Of a stretch of DNA of 64,000 nt, positions 9,012 to 17,655 are shown in pieces. A model generated the notes under the pieces. That model was not told the DNA's origin. It made no database searches and saw nothing but the letters and a program-made list of their open reading frames with translations. The DNA comes from Halocatena marina (GTDB lineage: Archaea; Halobacteriota; Halobacteria; Halobacteriales; Haloarculaceae). Every line of letters starts with the position of its first letter. Positions within the stretch are counted from its first letter, which is position 1. The stretch is from contig NZ_CP109785.1 of the NCBI RefSeq assembly GCF_025913575.1, forward strand, positions 3,410,001-3,474,000, in the 5' to 3' direction. The position numbers were made by a program, and so were the translations under genes.

Positions 9012-9902
9012 TCAGCCGAATTTTCCAGTAATGTAGTCTTCGACGCGTTGATGCTCGGGATTTTCGAAGATTTTCTGTGTATCATCGAATTCGACGAGTT
9101 CACCACCCGTGAGGAAGACGGCGGTCTTATCGGAAATACGGGCGGCCTGCTGCATGTTGTGTGTGACGATGACGACTGTATACTCCGTTGCGAGTTCTTC
9201 GATGAGATCCTCGATCTGTGATGTTGCAACAGGATCGAGCGCGCTCGCGGGCTCGTCCATCAGGAGGATCTCGGGATCAGGAGCGATAGCGCGTGCGATG
9301 CACAGACGTTGCTGTTGCCCGCCAGAGAGCTCGAGTCCGCTTTCGTCCAACCGGTCGGAGACCTCATCCCACAGTGCTGCTCTTCGGAGCGCGCTCTCGA
9401 CGATGTCGTCGTAGTCGCCCGAAATCCCTTGAATTTTGAGACCAAACGCAACGTTGTCGTAGATGCTTTTCGGGAACGGGTTGGGCTTTTGAAAGACGAT
9501 TCCGACCCGCCGACGGAGTGCAACCGGATCGACGTCGGGATCGTAGACGTTCTTCCCGGCGAGAGTGAGCTCTCCTTCGACCTGAGCGGCATCGATAAGA
9601 TCGTTCATCCGGTTAATACAACGGAGGAACGTCGACTTGCCACACCCCGATGGACCGATCATCGCTGTGACACTGTTTTCGGGAACGCGCATCGAAATAT
9701 CGTGAAGCGCCTGCACGTCATCGTACCAGACGTTAACATTGCGCGCCTCAATGACCGCTTTCCTGTCCGATTTGGGGCCTGTTCTCGTGGGTCCGACCGC
9801 ATCCGTTTCGATCCGTGGATTTGCCCTGTCGTTCGGGCGTTCATTCGACGCGTCTGCCCCCGCCGATTCATCACTCGTCATTCTCTCGTTTTCTTGAGCC
9901 AT
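9012..9902 (-). CDS. pstB: Phosphate ABC transporter ATP-binding protein PstB
   Basis: PstB is the ATPase of the high-affinity phosphate importer. Its 296 residues include Walker [10 protein letters not shown] (83-91), the ABC signature LSGGQQQRL, Walker [15 protein letters not shown] and the switch histidine in [10 protein letters not shown]. The [12 protein letters not shown] segment and the [16 protein letters not shown]-loop region are specific to PstB. Residues 1-48 are an acidic, hydrophilic tail not needed for the fold. It starts 12 bp after pstA and is the last gene of the operon. Confidence 0.97.
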   Translation of the reverse strand: MAQENERMTSDESAGADASNERPNDRANPRIETDAVGPTRTGPKSDRKAVIEARNVNVWYDDVQALHDISMRVPENSVTAMIGPSGCGKSTFLRCINRMNDLIDAAQVEGELTLAGKNVYDPDVDPVALRRRVGIVFQKPNPFPKSIYDNVAFGLKIQGISGDYDDIVESALRRAALWDEVSDRLDESGLELSGGQQQRLCIARAIAPDPEILLMDEPASALDPVATSQIEDLIEELATEYTVVIVTHNMQQAARISDKTAVFLTGGELVEFDDTQKIFENPEHQRVEDYITGKFG

Positions 9903-9914
9903 TGTTGTATTGTG

Positions 9915-11588
9915 TTATGAGTCGCGTTGGTACTTGTTGCGCACGATGATTGCAACCGAGTTGATCACCAGCAGGACGACCAGCATGGTCACGACGCCCG
10001 CTGCGAGTACACCGTGGCGAAAGCCCGGTTTGATTTCGAATGCCCAGTTGTAGACCTGCAACGGCATCGCACCCGCCTTATCGAACAGGCTCGTCGGTAA
10101 TCTGGAGGTGTACGTCGGTGCCAGCACCATAATGAGTGGTGCCGTCTCGCCAACTGCACGTCCGATCGAAAGAATTGTTCCCGTCAGGATTCCCGGTATC
10201 GCACGTGGCAACACGACAGTTTTGACCGTTTGCCACCGCGTTGCGCCCATTCCGTATGATGCCTGCTTGAGCGAGTCGGGAACCGATCGGATCGCCTCTT
10301 GTGAGGAAATGATGACGATCGGAAGAATAAGCAGAGAAACGGCGAGTCCACCAGCAAGAACCGATCCTGTTGGAAGTCCTACAAGTTGAATCGTTGTCCC
10401 GCCAACTGATATCGTCTGTCCGCTGAATCCGCCGAGATCGATGAACAATCCGAGACCGAGCAATCCGTACACGACCGACGGCACACCAGCGAGATTCGCG
10501 ATGTTGATCTGGATAAATCGGGTGTAGCGGTTGTCGGGCGCGTATTCCTCAAGATACACCGCTGCACCGACACCCAGCGGGAACGCTGAGACCACGACGA
10601 CGATCATCAACAACAGTGATCCTACGAGCGCAGGGTAGAGTCCCGTCGTTTCGGGAACGCTGGTCGGAAGACTCGTCAGGAACTGCATATCCAGCCACGC
10701 CTCCGGTCCGTGAATCCCGAACTCCGAGACGATGAGGTACCCAACGAGTGCACCACTGATGACGACCGCCGGAATGACCAATCCACTACGCGCTTCTGGT
10801 CGGTAGCTGCTCGTCGTCACCACGTAGTATCCCATTGGAACAGCAACCGTTAGCACGAGCAAGAGAGCTACGTCTGGATCGAGAACTTTCTGGAAGACGA
10901 CGGACAACGAAGCGAGAATGACGAGTCCTCCGGTGAGTAGCCCAATTCGACGGTTCTCGAGACTCTCAAACCGCCGCCCAACGAGCACAGCGATCGGGAG
11001 CGCAAGCGTGAAGAGAACAGTAGCGTACCGATTCGGAACTGTCTCCACGTGGAACTGGATGTACTCTGGGATCCCCGGGAGCAGCGATGGAACACCGAAC
11101 AGAGAGACAAATCCAACAGTGAGAACGACGATGGTTCGAGATCGAAGCGACGCGTCTGGCACGACGATTCGGTGAGCGAAGAAAATAGCGACCGGGACGG
11201 CGATTCCGGCAGCCCACGCAAACCGGACGAGAAATGGTATCGCATCGAAGAGGAGAAAGAGTGTGCCAGCCGTGAACAGCCCGGCGATCGGGACGAAGAG
11301 ACCGCCAGCGCCGATCGCTACCGCCTCCCGATTCCGAGCGCGGAAATACATCAGCACCAGTGCCACCGAAACGAGCAACGCTATCAGCACGAGATACCAC
11401 GCGGTGTCAGCGCTGAACGGCCGCAGTGCATCGATCATGACGTTCACGAGGAGCGCACCGAGTGAGACAAGTCCGGAAAGGGTCGCAGCCAACAGCAGAT
11501 ACCTGAACAGAACGTCTCGGGTCCGACTTACCTGTCCGAAATTGGTCGTTTCACCAACCGTTTCATCTGTGGCTGATTCTGTCGACAT
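9915..11588 (-). CDS. pstA: Phosphate ABC transporter permease PstA with N-terminal membrane extension
   Basis: At 557 residues this is almost twice the length of bacterial PstA. The C-terminal ~280 residues are the BPD-type permease, with the EAA-loop region QEAIRSVPDSLKQASYGMGATRWQT and adjoining ALPRAIPGILTG. The first ~270 residues add roughly eight hydrophobic helices with no known domain. pstC ends and pstA begins with one shared base (TAATG on the minus strand), so the two are translationally coupled. With PstC it forms the membrane channel. The extension is in frame with uniform composition, so it is not a sequencing fusion. Confidence 0.92.
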   Translation of the reverse strand: MSTESATDETVGETTNFGQVSRTRDVLFRYLLLAATLSGLVSLGALLVNVMIDALRPFSADTAWYLVLIALLVSVALVLMYFRARNREAVAIGAGGLFVPIAGLFTAGTLFLLFDAIPFLVRFAWAAGIAVPVAIFFAHRIVVPDASLRSRTIVVLTVGFVSLFGVPSLLPGIPEYIQFHVETVPNRYATVLFTLALPIAVLVGRRFESLENRRIGLLTGGLVILASLSVVFQKVLDPDVALLLVLTVAVPMGYYVVTTSSYRPEARSGLVIPAVVISGALVGYLIVSEFGIHGPEAWLDMQFLTSLPTSVPETTGLYPALVGSLLLMIVVVVSAFPLGVGAAVYLEEYAPDNRYTRFIQINIANLAGVPSVVYGLLGLGLFIDLGGFSGQTISVGGTTIQLVGLPTGSVLAGGLAVSLLILPIVIISSQEAIRSVPDSLKQASYGMGATRWQTVKTVVLPRAIPGILTGTILSIGRAVGETAPLIMVLAPTYTSRLPTSLFDKAGAMPLQVYNWAFEIKPGFRHGVLAAGVVTMLVVLLVINSVAIIVRNKYQRDS

Positions 11589-12562
11589 TACTGGTAGACC
11601 TCCCGATATCGCCGCGAGATTGCTGTACTGATGGCGTTCATCAGTAGCGTGACAACGAACAGTGTCAGTCCGAGCGCGAACATCGCTCGATACGCTGGTC
11701 CGCGCGCGGAGATATCCCCAAGCGCGAGATTAATCATCTGTGCTGTGATGGGCGAGTTCGGCCCGAAGTACGCCGCCAAATCGAGCGGGTTGTGCAGCAC
11801 GGATCGGCTTCCAGCGGCGATTGTGACAGCCATCGTCTCGCCGATCGCCCGCGAAAAGGCGAGAATGAACGCCGAGACGATGCCAGAAACAGCTGACGGA
11901 ACGACGATACGAGTCGAAACGTCGAATTTTGTCGACCCAAGACCGTATCCTGCTTGCCGCAACTCGTCGGGAACGGCACTCATCGCATCCTCACTGATCG
12001 AAGACACCATTGGAATGATCATGATTCCGACGACGATACACCCAGAGAGCACGTTGAACGTCTGGAGATCAAACGGAAGAACAGCATCAAGCGCGGGCGT
12101 AATGTAGACGAGCGCAAAATAGCCGTAGACAACCGTCGGAATTCCGGCGAGAATTTCGAGGGCTGGTTTGAGATACGCGCGCTTGCGAGGGCTCGCATAC
12201 TCGCTCAGGTAGATCGCAGTTGCAAGGCCAAGCGGAAGCGCAACGAGCGCAGAACCGAGTGTTATCATGATCGTCGCCGATAGAGGAGCAAGCACACCGA
12301 ACGATTTCGGAGTACCACCGGGCGACCAATGGCCACCGAGCAGAAACTCAGTGACAGGAACTGTTTGTTCACGCGCGATTCCGAGCGGAACGCCCGTGAT
12401 TCGGAAGAACTTGACTGCCCCGAGCACGAGCACGACGACGATACCAATCGTGACCACCACTGACAGCGACGCACAAATGAAGAAGAACCATCGGGCGATC
12501 CGCTCACGCGGTGCAGTATCCATCTGTCGCGTCAAACCGAGTGACGATGAATCGCTGCTCAT
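11588..12562 (-). CDS. pstC: Phosphate ABC transporter permease PstC
   Basis: This 324-residue permease has six or seven membrane helices. The coupling-loop segment SEDAMSAVPDELRQAGYGLG and following STRIVVPSAVSGI match PstC, as does AFSRAIGETMAVTIAAG. A periplasmic-side loop follows the first helix, as usual for PstC. It is the second gene of pstSCAB, 31 bp after pstS, and shares one base with pstA. Partner of PstA in the phosphate channel. Confidence 0.95.
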   Translation of the reverse strand: MSSDSSSLGLTRQMDTAPRERIARWFFFICASLSVVVTIGIVVVLVLGAVKFFRITGVPLGIAREQTVPVTEFLLGGHWSPGGTPKSFGVLAPLSATIMITLGSALVALPLGLATAIYLSEYASPRKRAYLKPALEILAGIPTVVYGYFALVYITPALDAVLPFDLQTFNVLSGCIVVGIMIIPMVSSISEDAMSAVPDELRQAGYGLGSTKFDVSTRIVVPSAVSGIVSAFILAFSRAIGETMAVTIAAGSRSVLHNPLDLAAYFGPNSPITAQMINLALGDISARGPAYRAMFALGLTLFVVTLLMNAISTAISRRYREVYQ

Positions 12563-12593
12563 GTCAGTCGTGTCCTCCTGTCAATAGCGTGTT

Positions 12594-13631
12594 TCATTGT
12601 TTGCCTTGTCCCTGATCCTGTCCTTGGGCTCCGACGATCTTTTCGAGCGCCGCGAGCTCTTCGTTCACCCGTTTGTCAGTGTTTGGAACGTAGCCGACAG
12701 CGTCAACGACGACGTCCTCGTTGGCGCTCTGTTTGAGGAAAAAGCGAGCGAACTCAGCGACCTGTGGCTTGGCGAGCGCTTCCTCCGAAACGTAGGTGAA
12801 TAACGGGCGTGAAAGCGGTTGGTACTCCCCCTTCTTTGCCGTTTGAATGGAAGGCTTGACGCAGCTATTCCCGTTGTCGATCGCGATTGCTTTGACTTTC
12901 TCTTTGCTCTGGCGATAGTACGCAAACCCGAGATAGCCCATCGCGTGCTTGTTCCCTGAGACCCCTTGTACGACGATGTTGTCCTTCTCTGTCGCCTGAT
13001 AATCGTTTCGTTGTCTCCCTTCTTCACCAACGATTTGATGGGTGAAGTAATCGAACGTCCCCGACGTATCTGCCGCCCCGTAGAGGTCGAATTCCACGTC
13101 GGGCCACTCCGGACGGATGTCGCTCCATTTCTTCGCGCCGCCGGGTTTCCATATCTGTCGTAGTTCATCGACCGTCATACAGTCGACCCAATCGGCGTTC
13201 TTGTTCACGATGACCGTGAGCGCGTCTGTGGCGACGCGTAGTTCGAGCGGATTGACTCCCTGCGACCGACATTGCTTCGTTTCTCCGTCCGTGATCGGTC
13301 GGCTTGCGTTGTTGAAATCGGTCTTACCGGTGCAAAAGAAATTCTCGAATCCACCACCGGTACCCGTCTTACTGAGTGAAACCCGAACGTCTTGATGGCG
13401 CTTCTGAAACTCCACAGAAACAGCCTTCGCAAGAGGGAATACGGTGGAACTCCCGGCAATATCGACGCTTCCCGAGAGCGTTTTTGTACCACATCCAGTG
13501 GAATTTTGGCCACCTGCGTTAGCGCTCAGATTTGGATTCGCCGTACAACCAGCGATGGCCACGAGTCCCGCCGCGCCCGTCCCCGCGACGAACTGTCGCC
13601 GTGTCATCCTGTTCGGGGCGTCGACTGTCAT
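12594..13631 (-). CDS. pstS: Phosphate-binding lipoprotein PstS
   Basis: This 345-residue receptor captures phosphate outside the cell. The N-terminus shows a twin-arginine lipoprotein signal (MTRRQFVAGTGAAGLVAIAG then Cys), giving Tat export and lipid anchoring. Phosphate-binding segments include IAGSSTVFPL and TGTGGGFENF, plus AADTSGTFDYF. An alternative ATG at 13607 would start right at the MTRRQF signal; sequence does not decide between them. First gene of the pst operon. The ~260-bp AT-rich upstream region is where phosphate-responsive control would act. Confidence 0.95.
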   Translation of the reverse strand: MTVDAPNRMTRRQFVAGTGAAGLVAIAGCTANPNLSANAGGQNSTGCGTKTLSGSVDIAGSSTVFPLAKAVSVEFQKRHQDVRVSLSKTGTGGGFENFFCTGKTDFNNASRPITDGETKQCRSQGVNPLELRVATDALTVIVNKNADWVDCMTVDELRQIWKPGGAKKWSDIRPEWPDVEFDLYGAADTSGTFDYFTHQIVGEEGRQRNDYQATEKDNIVVQGVSGNKHAMGYLGFAYYRQSKEKVKAIAIDNGNSCVKPSIQTAKKGEYQPLSRPLFTYVSEEALAKPQVAEFARFFLKQSANEDVVVDAVGYVPNTDKRVNEELAALEKIVGAQGQDQGQGKQ

Positions 13632-13890
13632 TATCTGTGGTTTCTCCGTACCAATTATGAATCCTCCGAAATTTGTACGTATTTACTACGTTTCTATGTA
13701 TATTTCACAATAAAGCTATATCGACAACAGTTCACATACTGAGGTACTGACGATACCGATGTTCTAACAAATTGGGATGTAGAGAAATATATGGTAGCTG
13801 TCAGAACAGCAATTCAGCGTGTGCCGTTTGATGTTGGAAAAACACCGTCGGGATTCCGTGACACTTCGGGTGTTCTCAGAAACAGCTCGG

Positions 13891-14853
13891 TTACTGCGCT
13901 TCTCCGGCGCGTGCTGCTTTCCGGGCTGCGTCGACGGATTTTCCATCTCGGAGAATGGCTTCGACGAATAGTTCACCAGCGCGATACGACGAGCGGACAA
14001 GCGGGCCACTCGCACAGTACAGAAAGTCGAACTCTTCTTCTGCAACACGCTGCCACACCGAAAACGCATCGGGATGAACGTGGTTACTCACTTCGAGGTG
14101 GCTGCGTGACGGTTGGAGATACTGCCCAAACGTCACGACATCGACACCGATCTCGCGGAGATCACCTAGTGTCTGATAGATTTCGTGGTCGTACTCACCT
14201 ACCCCGAGCATGAGTGAGGTCTTTGCGTAGCTATCCGAACTCTCGCTTACCTGTTCGAGCACGGATAGCGACTGCTCGTAGTTCGCTCGACGATCGCGTA
14301 CCGGCCACTGGAGTCGCTCGACCGTCTCGACGTTGTGGGCAATAACGTCTGGCTCTGCAGCGATAATCTTCTGTACAAGCTCCGGTTCGCCCTGAAAGTC
14401 TGGGATGAGTGCCTCGACGAGCGTCTCTGGCTGGCGCGATTTGATTGCTCGGATCGTCCGAGCGAAGTGCCCCGCCCCCTGATCAGGGAGGTCATCACGG
14501 TCGACGGAGGTGAGGACAACGTAATCGAGACCGATCTCGGCGATCGCTCGCGCGACGTTCTCCGGTTCGTCCTCATCGAGTGGATCCATTCCACCGGTTT
14601 GTACGTCACAGAAGTTACAGCCCCGCGAACAGCGATCTCCCATGAGCATGATCGTCGCCGTTCCGGGACCGGTGCCGGTACCCCCACCTGGTGCGTTGTC
14701 ACTCCCGCTCCAACACTCGCCCAAATTCGGGCAGTTTGCCTCCTCACAGACCGTGTGGAGATCGTAGTCTCGGAGGATCTGCTTGATCTCGGTAAAGCGC
14801 CGACCCGACGGCGGACGCATCTTTAACCAATCGGGCTTGCGCGCACGGCTCAT
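13891..14853 (-). CDS. lipA: Lipoyl synthase LipA
   Basis: LipA is a radical-SAM enzyme that inserts two sulfurs into octanoyl chains on E2 or H proteins. Both 4Fe-4S sites are present: auxiliary C36/C41/C47 (CEEANCPNLGEC) and radical-SAM C75/C79/C82 (CSRGCNFC). The C-terminal RSSY (287-290) holds the conserved serine that ligates the auxiliary cluster. A glycine-rich insert (about 50-66) between the two cluster regions is longer than in E. coli. Length 320 is normal. It is monocistronic, with no lipoate ligase or octanoyltransferase gene nearby. Confidence 0.95.
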   Translation of the reverse strand: MSRARKPDWLKMRPPSGRRFTEIKQILRDYDLHTVCEEANCPNLGECWSGSDNAPGGGTGTGPGTATIMLMGDRCSRGCNFCDVQTGGMDPLDEDEPENVARAIAEIGLDYVVLTSVDRDDLPDQGAGHFARTIRAIKSRQPETLVEALIPDFQGEPELVQKIIAAEPDVIAHNVETVERLQWPVRDRRANYEQSLSVLEQVSESSDSYAKTSLMLGVGEYDHEIYQTLGDLREIGVDVVTFGQYLQPSRSHLEVSNHVHPDAFSVWQRVAEEEFDFLYCASGPLVRSSYRAGELFVEAILRDGKSVDAARKAARAGEAQ

Positions 14854-14965
14854 GTCTCGATGGAAGAGGGTCTGCGATTAAAGCCTGTGGTTCGATCGTT
14901 TCTTAATTTCTCCTAGACTATATCTTACAAACATTTATTAATTACTTCGAACAATTGTCCGTTTG

Positions 14966-16441
14966 ATGTTCGATCTCGAACCTGAAGACATCACGGACGG
15001 CCCGCTGTTTCGCGGGTTGGTCGTGCTGTCGGTCCCTCTTTTAGCCCAGAACGTCGTGCAGGTGATTCAGCAAGTGATCGACCTGTTCTGGGTCGGTCGG
15101 TTGAGCAACGACGCGGTTGCCGCGGTTGGACTCACTGTTCCTCTCATCGTGATTCTGTTCGCGGTATCGATCGTTATTCCCTTCGTTGGAACACAGGTAC
15201 TGGTTTCACAGCGCGTGGGAAGCGAGAACATCTCCGGTGCCCGGCGAGCGATGTTTAGTGGACTTCTCATCGCAGCGTGTATTGGCATCGTTCTCGGTGG
15301 ACTCGCGTTTGTTACCGCCCGCCCACTCATCGACCTCTTGTTGAGCACACGACCTGAGGCTGCAACAAATCACGTTATCGAACTGGCGGCGGCCTACTTT
15401 GGCGTCACAGCACTCGGTGTGTGTATCTCTGGAATTTCGGATACGACCGAGGCTGCGTTCATCGGATGGGGTGATTCTCGGACTGCACTATATATGAACG
15501 CCACTGCTCTCTCCGTGAACATTCTGCTCGATCCGATTCTTATTTTCGGCTTCCGCGAGAGCCCGCTGTTCGAACCGCTCGGACTGATGGGTGTTCAATC
15601 GACGCTGTTTTCTGTGACACACTTTGCTGGCATCGGCATCGAAGGAGCGGCGCTTGCGAACATCATCGGGTACGGTATCGGCGGTGCACTCGGTCTGGTG
15701 CTCGTCGCTCGCGGCCGCAATGAAGGGATGCTTTCTCGATCGGCCGCTCAAATCAACCGCGATGATATTCGTGAGTTGATCGACATCGGCGCCCCGAGCG
15801 GCGGTCAGCTCATCGCAAAACAGACCGTCGAACTCGTTCTTGTAGTCGTCGTGTTCGGGACTGCCGGGGCTGCGGGTCTCGCGGCCTATATCGTCGGATT
15901 TCGCGTATCGAGTGTTGCGGTCGTTCCGTCGGACAGCCTCAGGCAGGCCGCCCAGAGCGTCGTTGGGCAGAATCTTGGTGCGGGATTGAGCGGCCGAGCG
16001 CACCGTGCTACGTGGATCGGTGTCGGTGCCGCTGCTGGCGTGCTTTTGCTCCTCGGGATCGTCCAGTGGGCGATTCCTTCGACGCTCGTTCATCTGTTCG
16101 TTCCTTCGCTCTCTCCCGAAGCCACCCGTCTCGCCGTCGATTACCTCGTCATCCTCGCCTACGGTTATCCCGCCATCGGAGCAGCGTATCTGTTTCAGGC
16201 GGGTTTCAACGGTGCACGGCGCACTAAAACGAGCTTCGTCGCGAGCCTGTTCCAGTACTGGGGTGTTCGGTTTCCCATCGCTGCTGTCGGTGGTATTGTT
16301 CTCTCGTTCGGCGTGCATGCTGTCTTCTGGGCGATAACGATCTCGAACATCGTGGCCGCCATCGGATTGGGTGGCTACTATCACTATTCGACGGCCGATG
16401 GGATGTTCGACCGGGCGGCAGAAACAGCAACAGCGGACTGA
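14966..16441 (+). CDS. MATE-family multidrug/Na+ antiporter
   Basis: This 491-residue protein has twelve predicted membrane helices in two MatE repeats. The N-terminal ITDGPLFRGLVVLSVPLLAQ and later QVIDLFWVGRL segments are typical of haloarchaeal MATE exporters. The ATG at 14966 is preferred; the TTG just before it is in frame but unnecessary. These proteins expel cationic drugs or metabolites using Na+ or H+. The EamA transporter gene follows 71 bp later on the same strand and may share the transcript. Substrate unknown. Confidence 0.92.
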   Translation: MFDLEPEDITDGPLFRGLVVLSVPLLAQNVVQVIQQVIDLFWVGRLSNDAVAAVGLTVPLIVILFAVSIVIPFVGTQVLVSQRVGSENISGARRAMFSGLLIAACIGIVLGGLAFVTARPLIDLLLSTRPEAATNHVIELAAAYFGVTALGVCISGISDTTEAAFIGWGDSRTALYMNATALSVNILLDPILIFGFRESPLFEPLGLMGVQSTLFSVTHFAGIGIEGAALANIIGYGIGGALGLVLVARGRNEGMLSRSAAQINRDDIRELIDIGAPSGGQLIAKQTVELVLVVVVFGTAGAAGLAAYIVGFRVSSVAVVPSDSLRQAAQSVVGQNLGAGLSGRAHRATWIGVGAAAGVLLLLGIVQWAIPSTLVHLFVPSLSPEATRLAVDYLVILAYGYPAIGAAYLFQAGFNGARRTKTSFVASLFQYWGVRFPIAAVGGIVLSFGVHAVFWAITISNIVAAIGLGGYYHYSTADGMFDRAAETATAD

Positions 16442-16512
16442 CGGCTGTTGGACGAGGTGTACGCTATCATGTGGCTCATCAATGTTATCCGGGACACTAC
16501 TGTACCACAACT

Positions 16513-17541
16513 ATGGATCCGCGCTATCGCAATGGCGGATTGTTCCTCCTCACTGCTGTTCTCTTCGGTGGAACGTTCGCGGCCATCAAAACTGGGCTAG
16601 CAGTTGTTCCGCCGATATTTTTCGCCGCTCTTCGTTTTGACATCGGAGCAGCAGTACTACTCGCGTACACTGTTGTCCGAATCGACGACTGGCGTCCACA
16701 CAGCCGTGCCGACTGGAACGCCGTTCTCGCTAGTGCTGCGTTGATTGTGGTTGCAAACAACGTCTTACTATTCTTCGGACAGCAGTTCACAACAAGCGCG
16801 ATTGCATCGGTCATGTACAGCTTCGCTCCCGTCTTGACGCCCATCTTCGCGCTTGTTCTCTTGGGAAACGAGCGACTCTCGTGGACAGGGATCCTCGGAA
16901 TCCTCTTTGGATTTGTTGGTATCACGATCGTTTCCCAGCCTGATCCGGGGAATATGCTCACAGGCGATGCCGTTGGAATGGGACTCGTCTTGCTCGCAGC
17001 AGCGAGCGTCGCACTGGGTGGCGTCTTGGTTCGACGGGCCGAGCCGACCATGTCGAGCGTCGGTATGACAGCGTGGGCGATGCTCATCGGTGCGCTCACG
17101 ATCCACGTCCTGAGTGCTGCACTCGGTGAGTCTGTCTCCCGTGTTCAGTGGGATCCGTTGACCGTGCTCGCGCTCGCGTACATCGGTGTGCTTGCTACCG
17201 CCGTCGCCTACACGACCTACTTCGGGTTGTTAGAGCGTGTAGGCCCGATTAAAGTCAGCCTTACCACCTACGTCGTTCCCCTTGTCGCCACTTTCATCGG
17301 ATGGACGCTACTCGATGAATCGATTACAGTGACGATGCTCGGTGGATTTGTGTTCATCTTCTTCGGATTCGTTCTTCTCGAACGGCAGGCCTTCGAGGAG
17401 GAACTTCGTCGCCTTCCAGTTGCGAATTCACGGTTCGCTGCGCGCCACCAGCCAAACTCGGTCGATGCTCGAACACGAGAACAACAGTACGACCACGAGA
17501 GCTCCGCACAGACGTGCGAGACGGACTGTTGTGACGACTGA
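16513..17541 (+). CDS. EamA/DMT-superfamily transporter
   Basis: From the ATG at 16513 this 342-residue protein has ten hydrophobic helices forming two EamA repeats. The first contains LFGGTFAAIKTGL and ends near IVSQPDPG; the second contains GVLATAVAYTTYFGLLERVG. Such exporters move amino acids, nucleosides or metabolites out of the cell. The soluble C-terminal tail (~45 residues) is unusual: polar, and ending in a cysteine-rich CETDCCDD. An upstream in-frame ATG would add 14 non-conserved residues before the first helix and was not used. Confidence 0.88.
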   Translation: MDPRYRNGGLFLLTAVLFGGTFAAIKTGLAVVPPIFFAALRFDIGAAVLLAYTVVRIDDWRPHSRADWNAVLASAALIVVANNVLLFFGQQFTTSAIASVMYSFAPVLTPIFALVLLGNERLSWTGILGILFGFVGITIVSQPDPGNMLTGDAVGMGLVLLAAASVALGGVLVRRAEPTMSSVGMTAWAMLIGALTIHVLSAALGESVSRVQWDPLTVLALAYIGVLATAVAYTTYFGLLERVGPIKVSLTTYVVPLVATFIGWTLLDESITVTMLGGFVFIFFGFVLLERQAFEEELRRLPVANSRFAARHQPNSVDARTREQQYDHESSAQTCETDCCDD

Positions 17542-17655
17542 TGACACCAGCAAGAATGCTGTTTGCAGCCAGCTTATTATACGAGAGCTAACAGTTCCTC
17601 GCTCGCGCGACACCGATACAGAAATCCATTTACTCCATCGGTTCTCCCCTTCATT

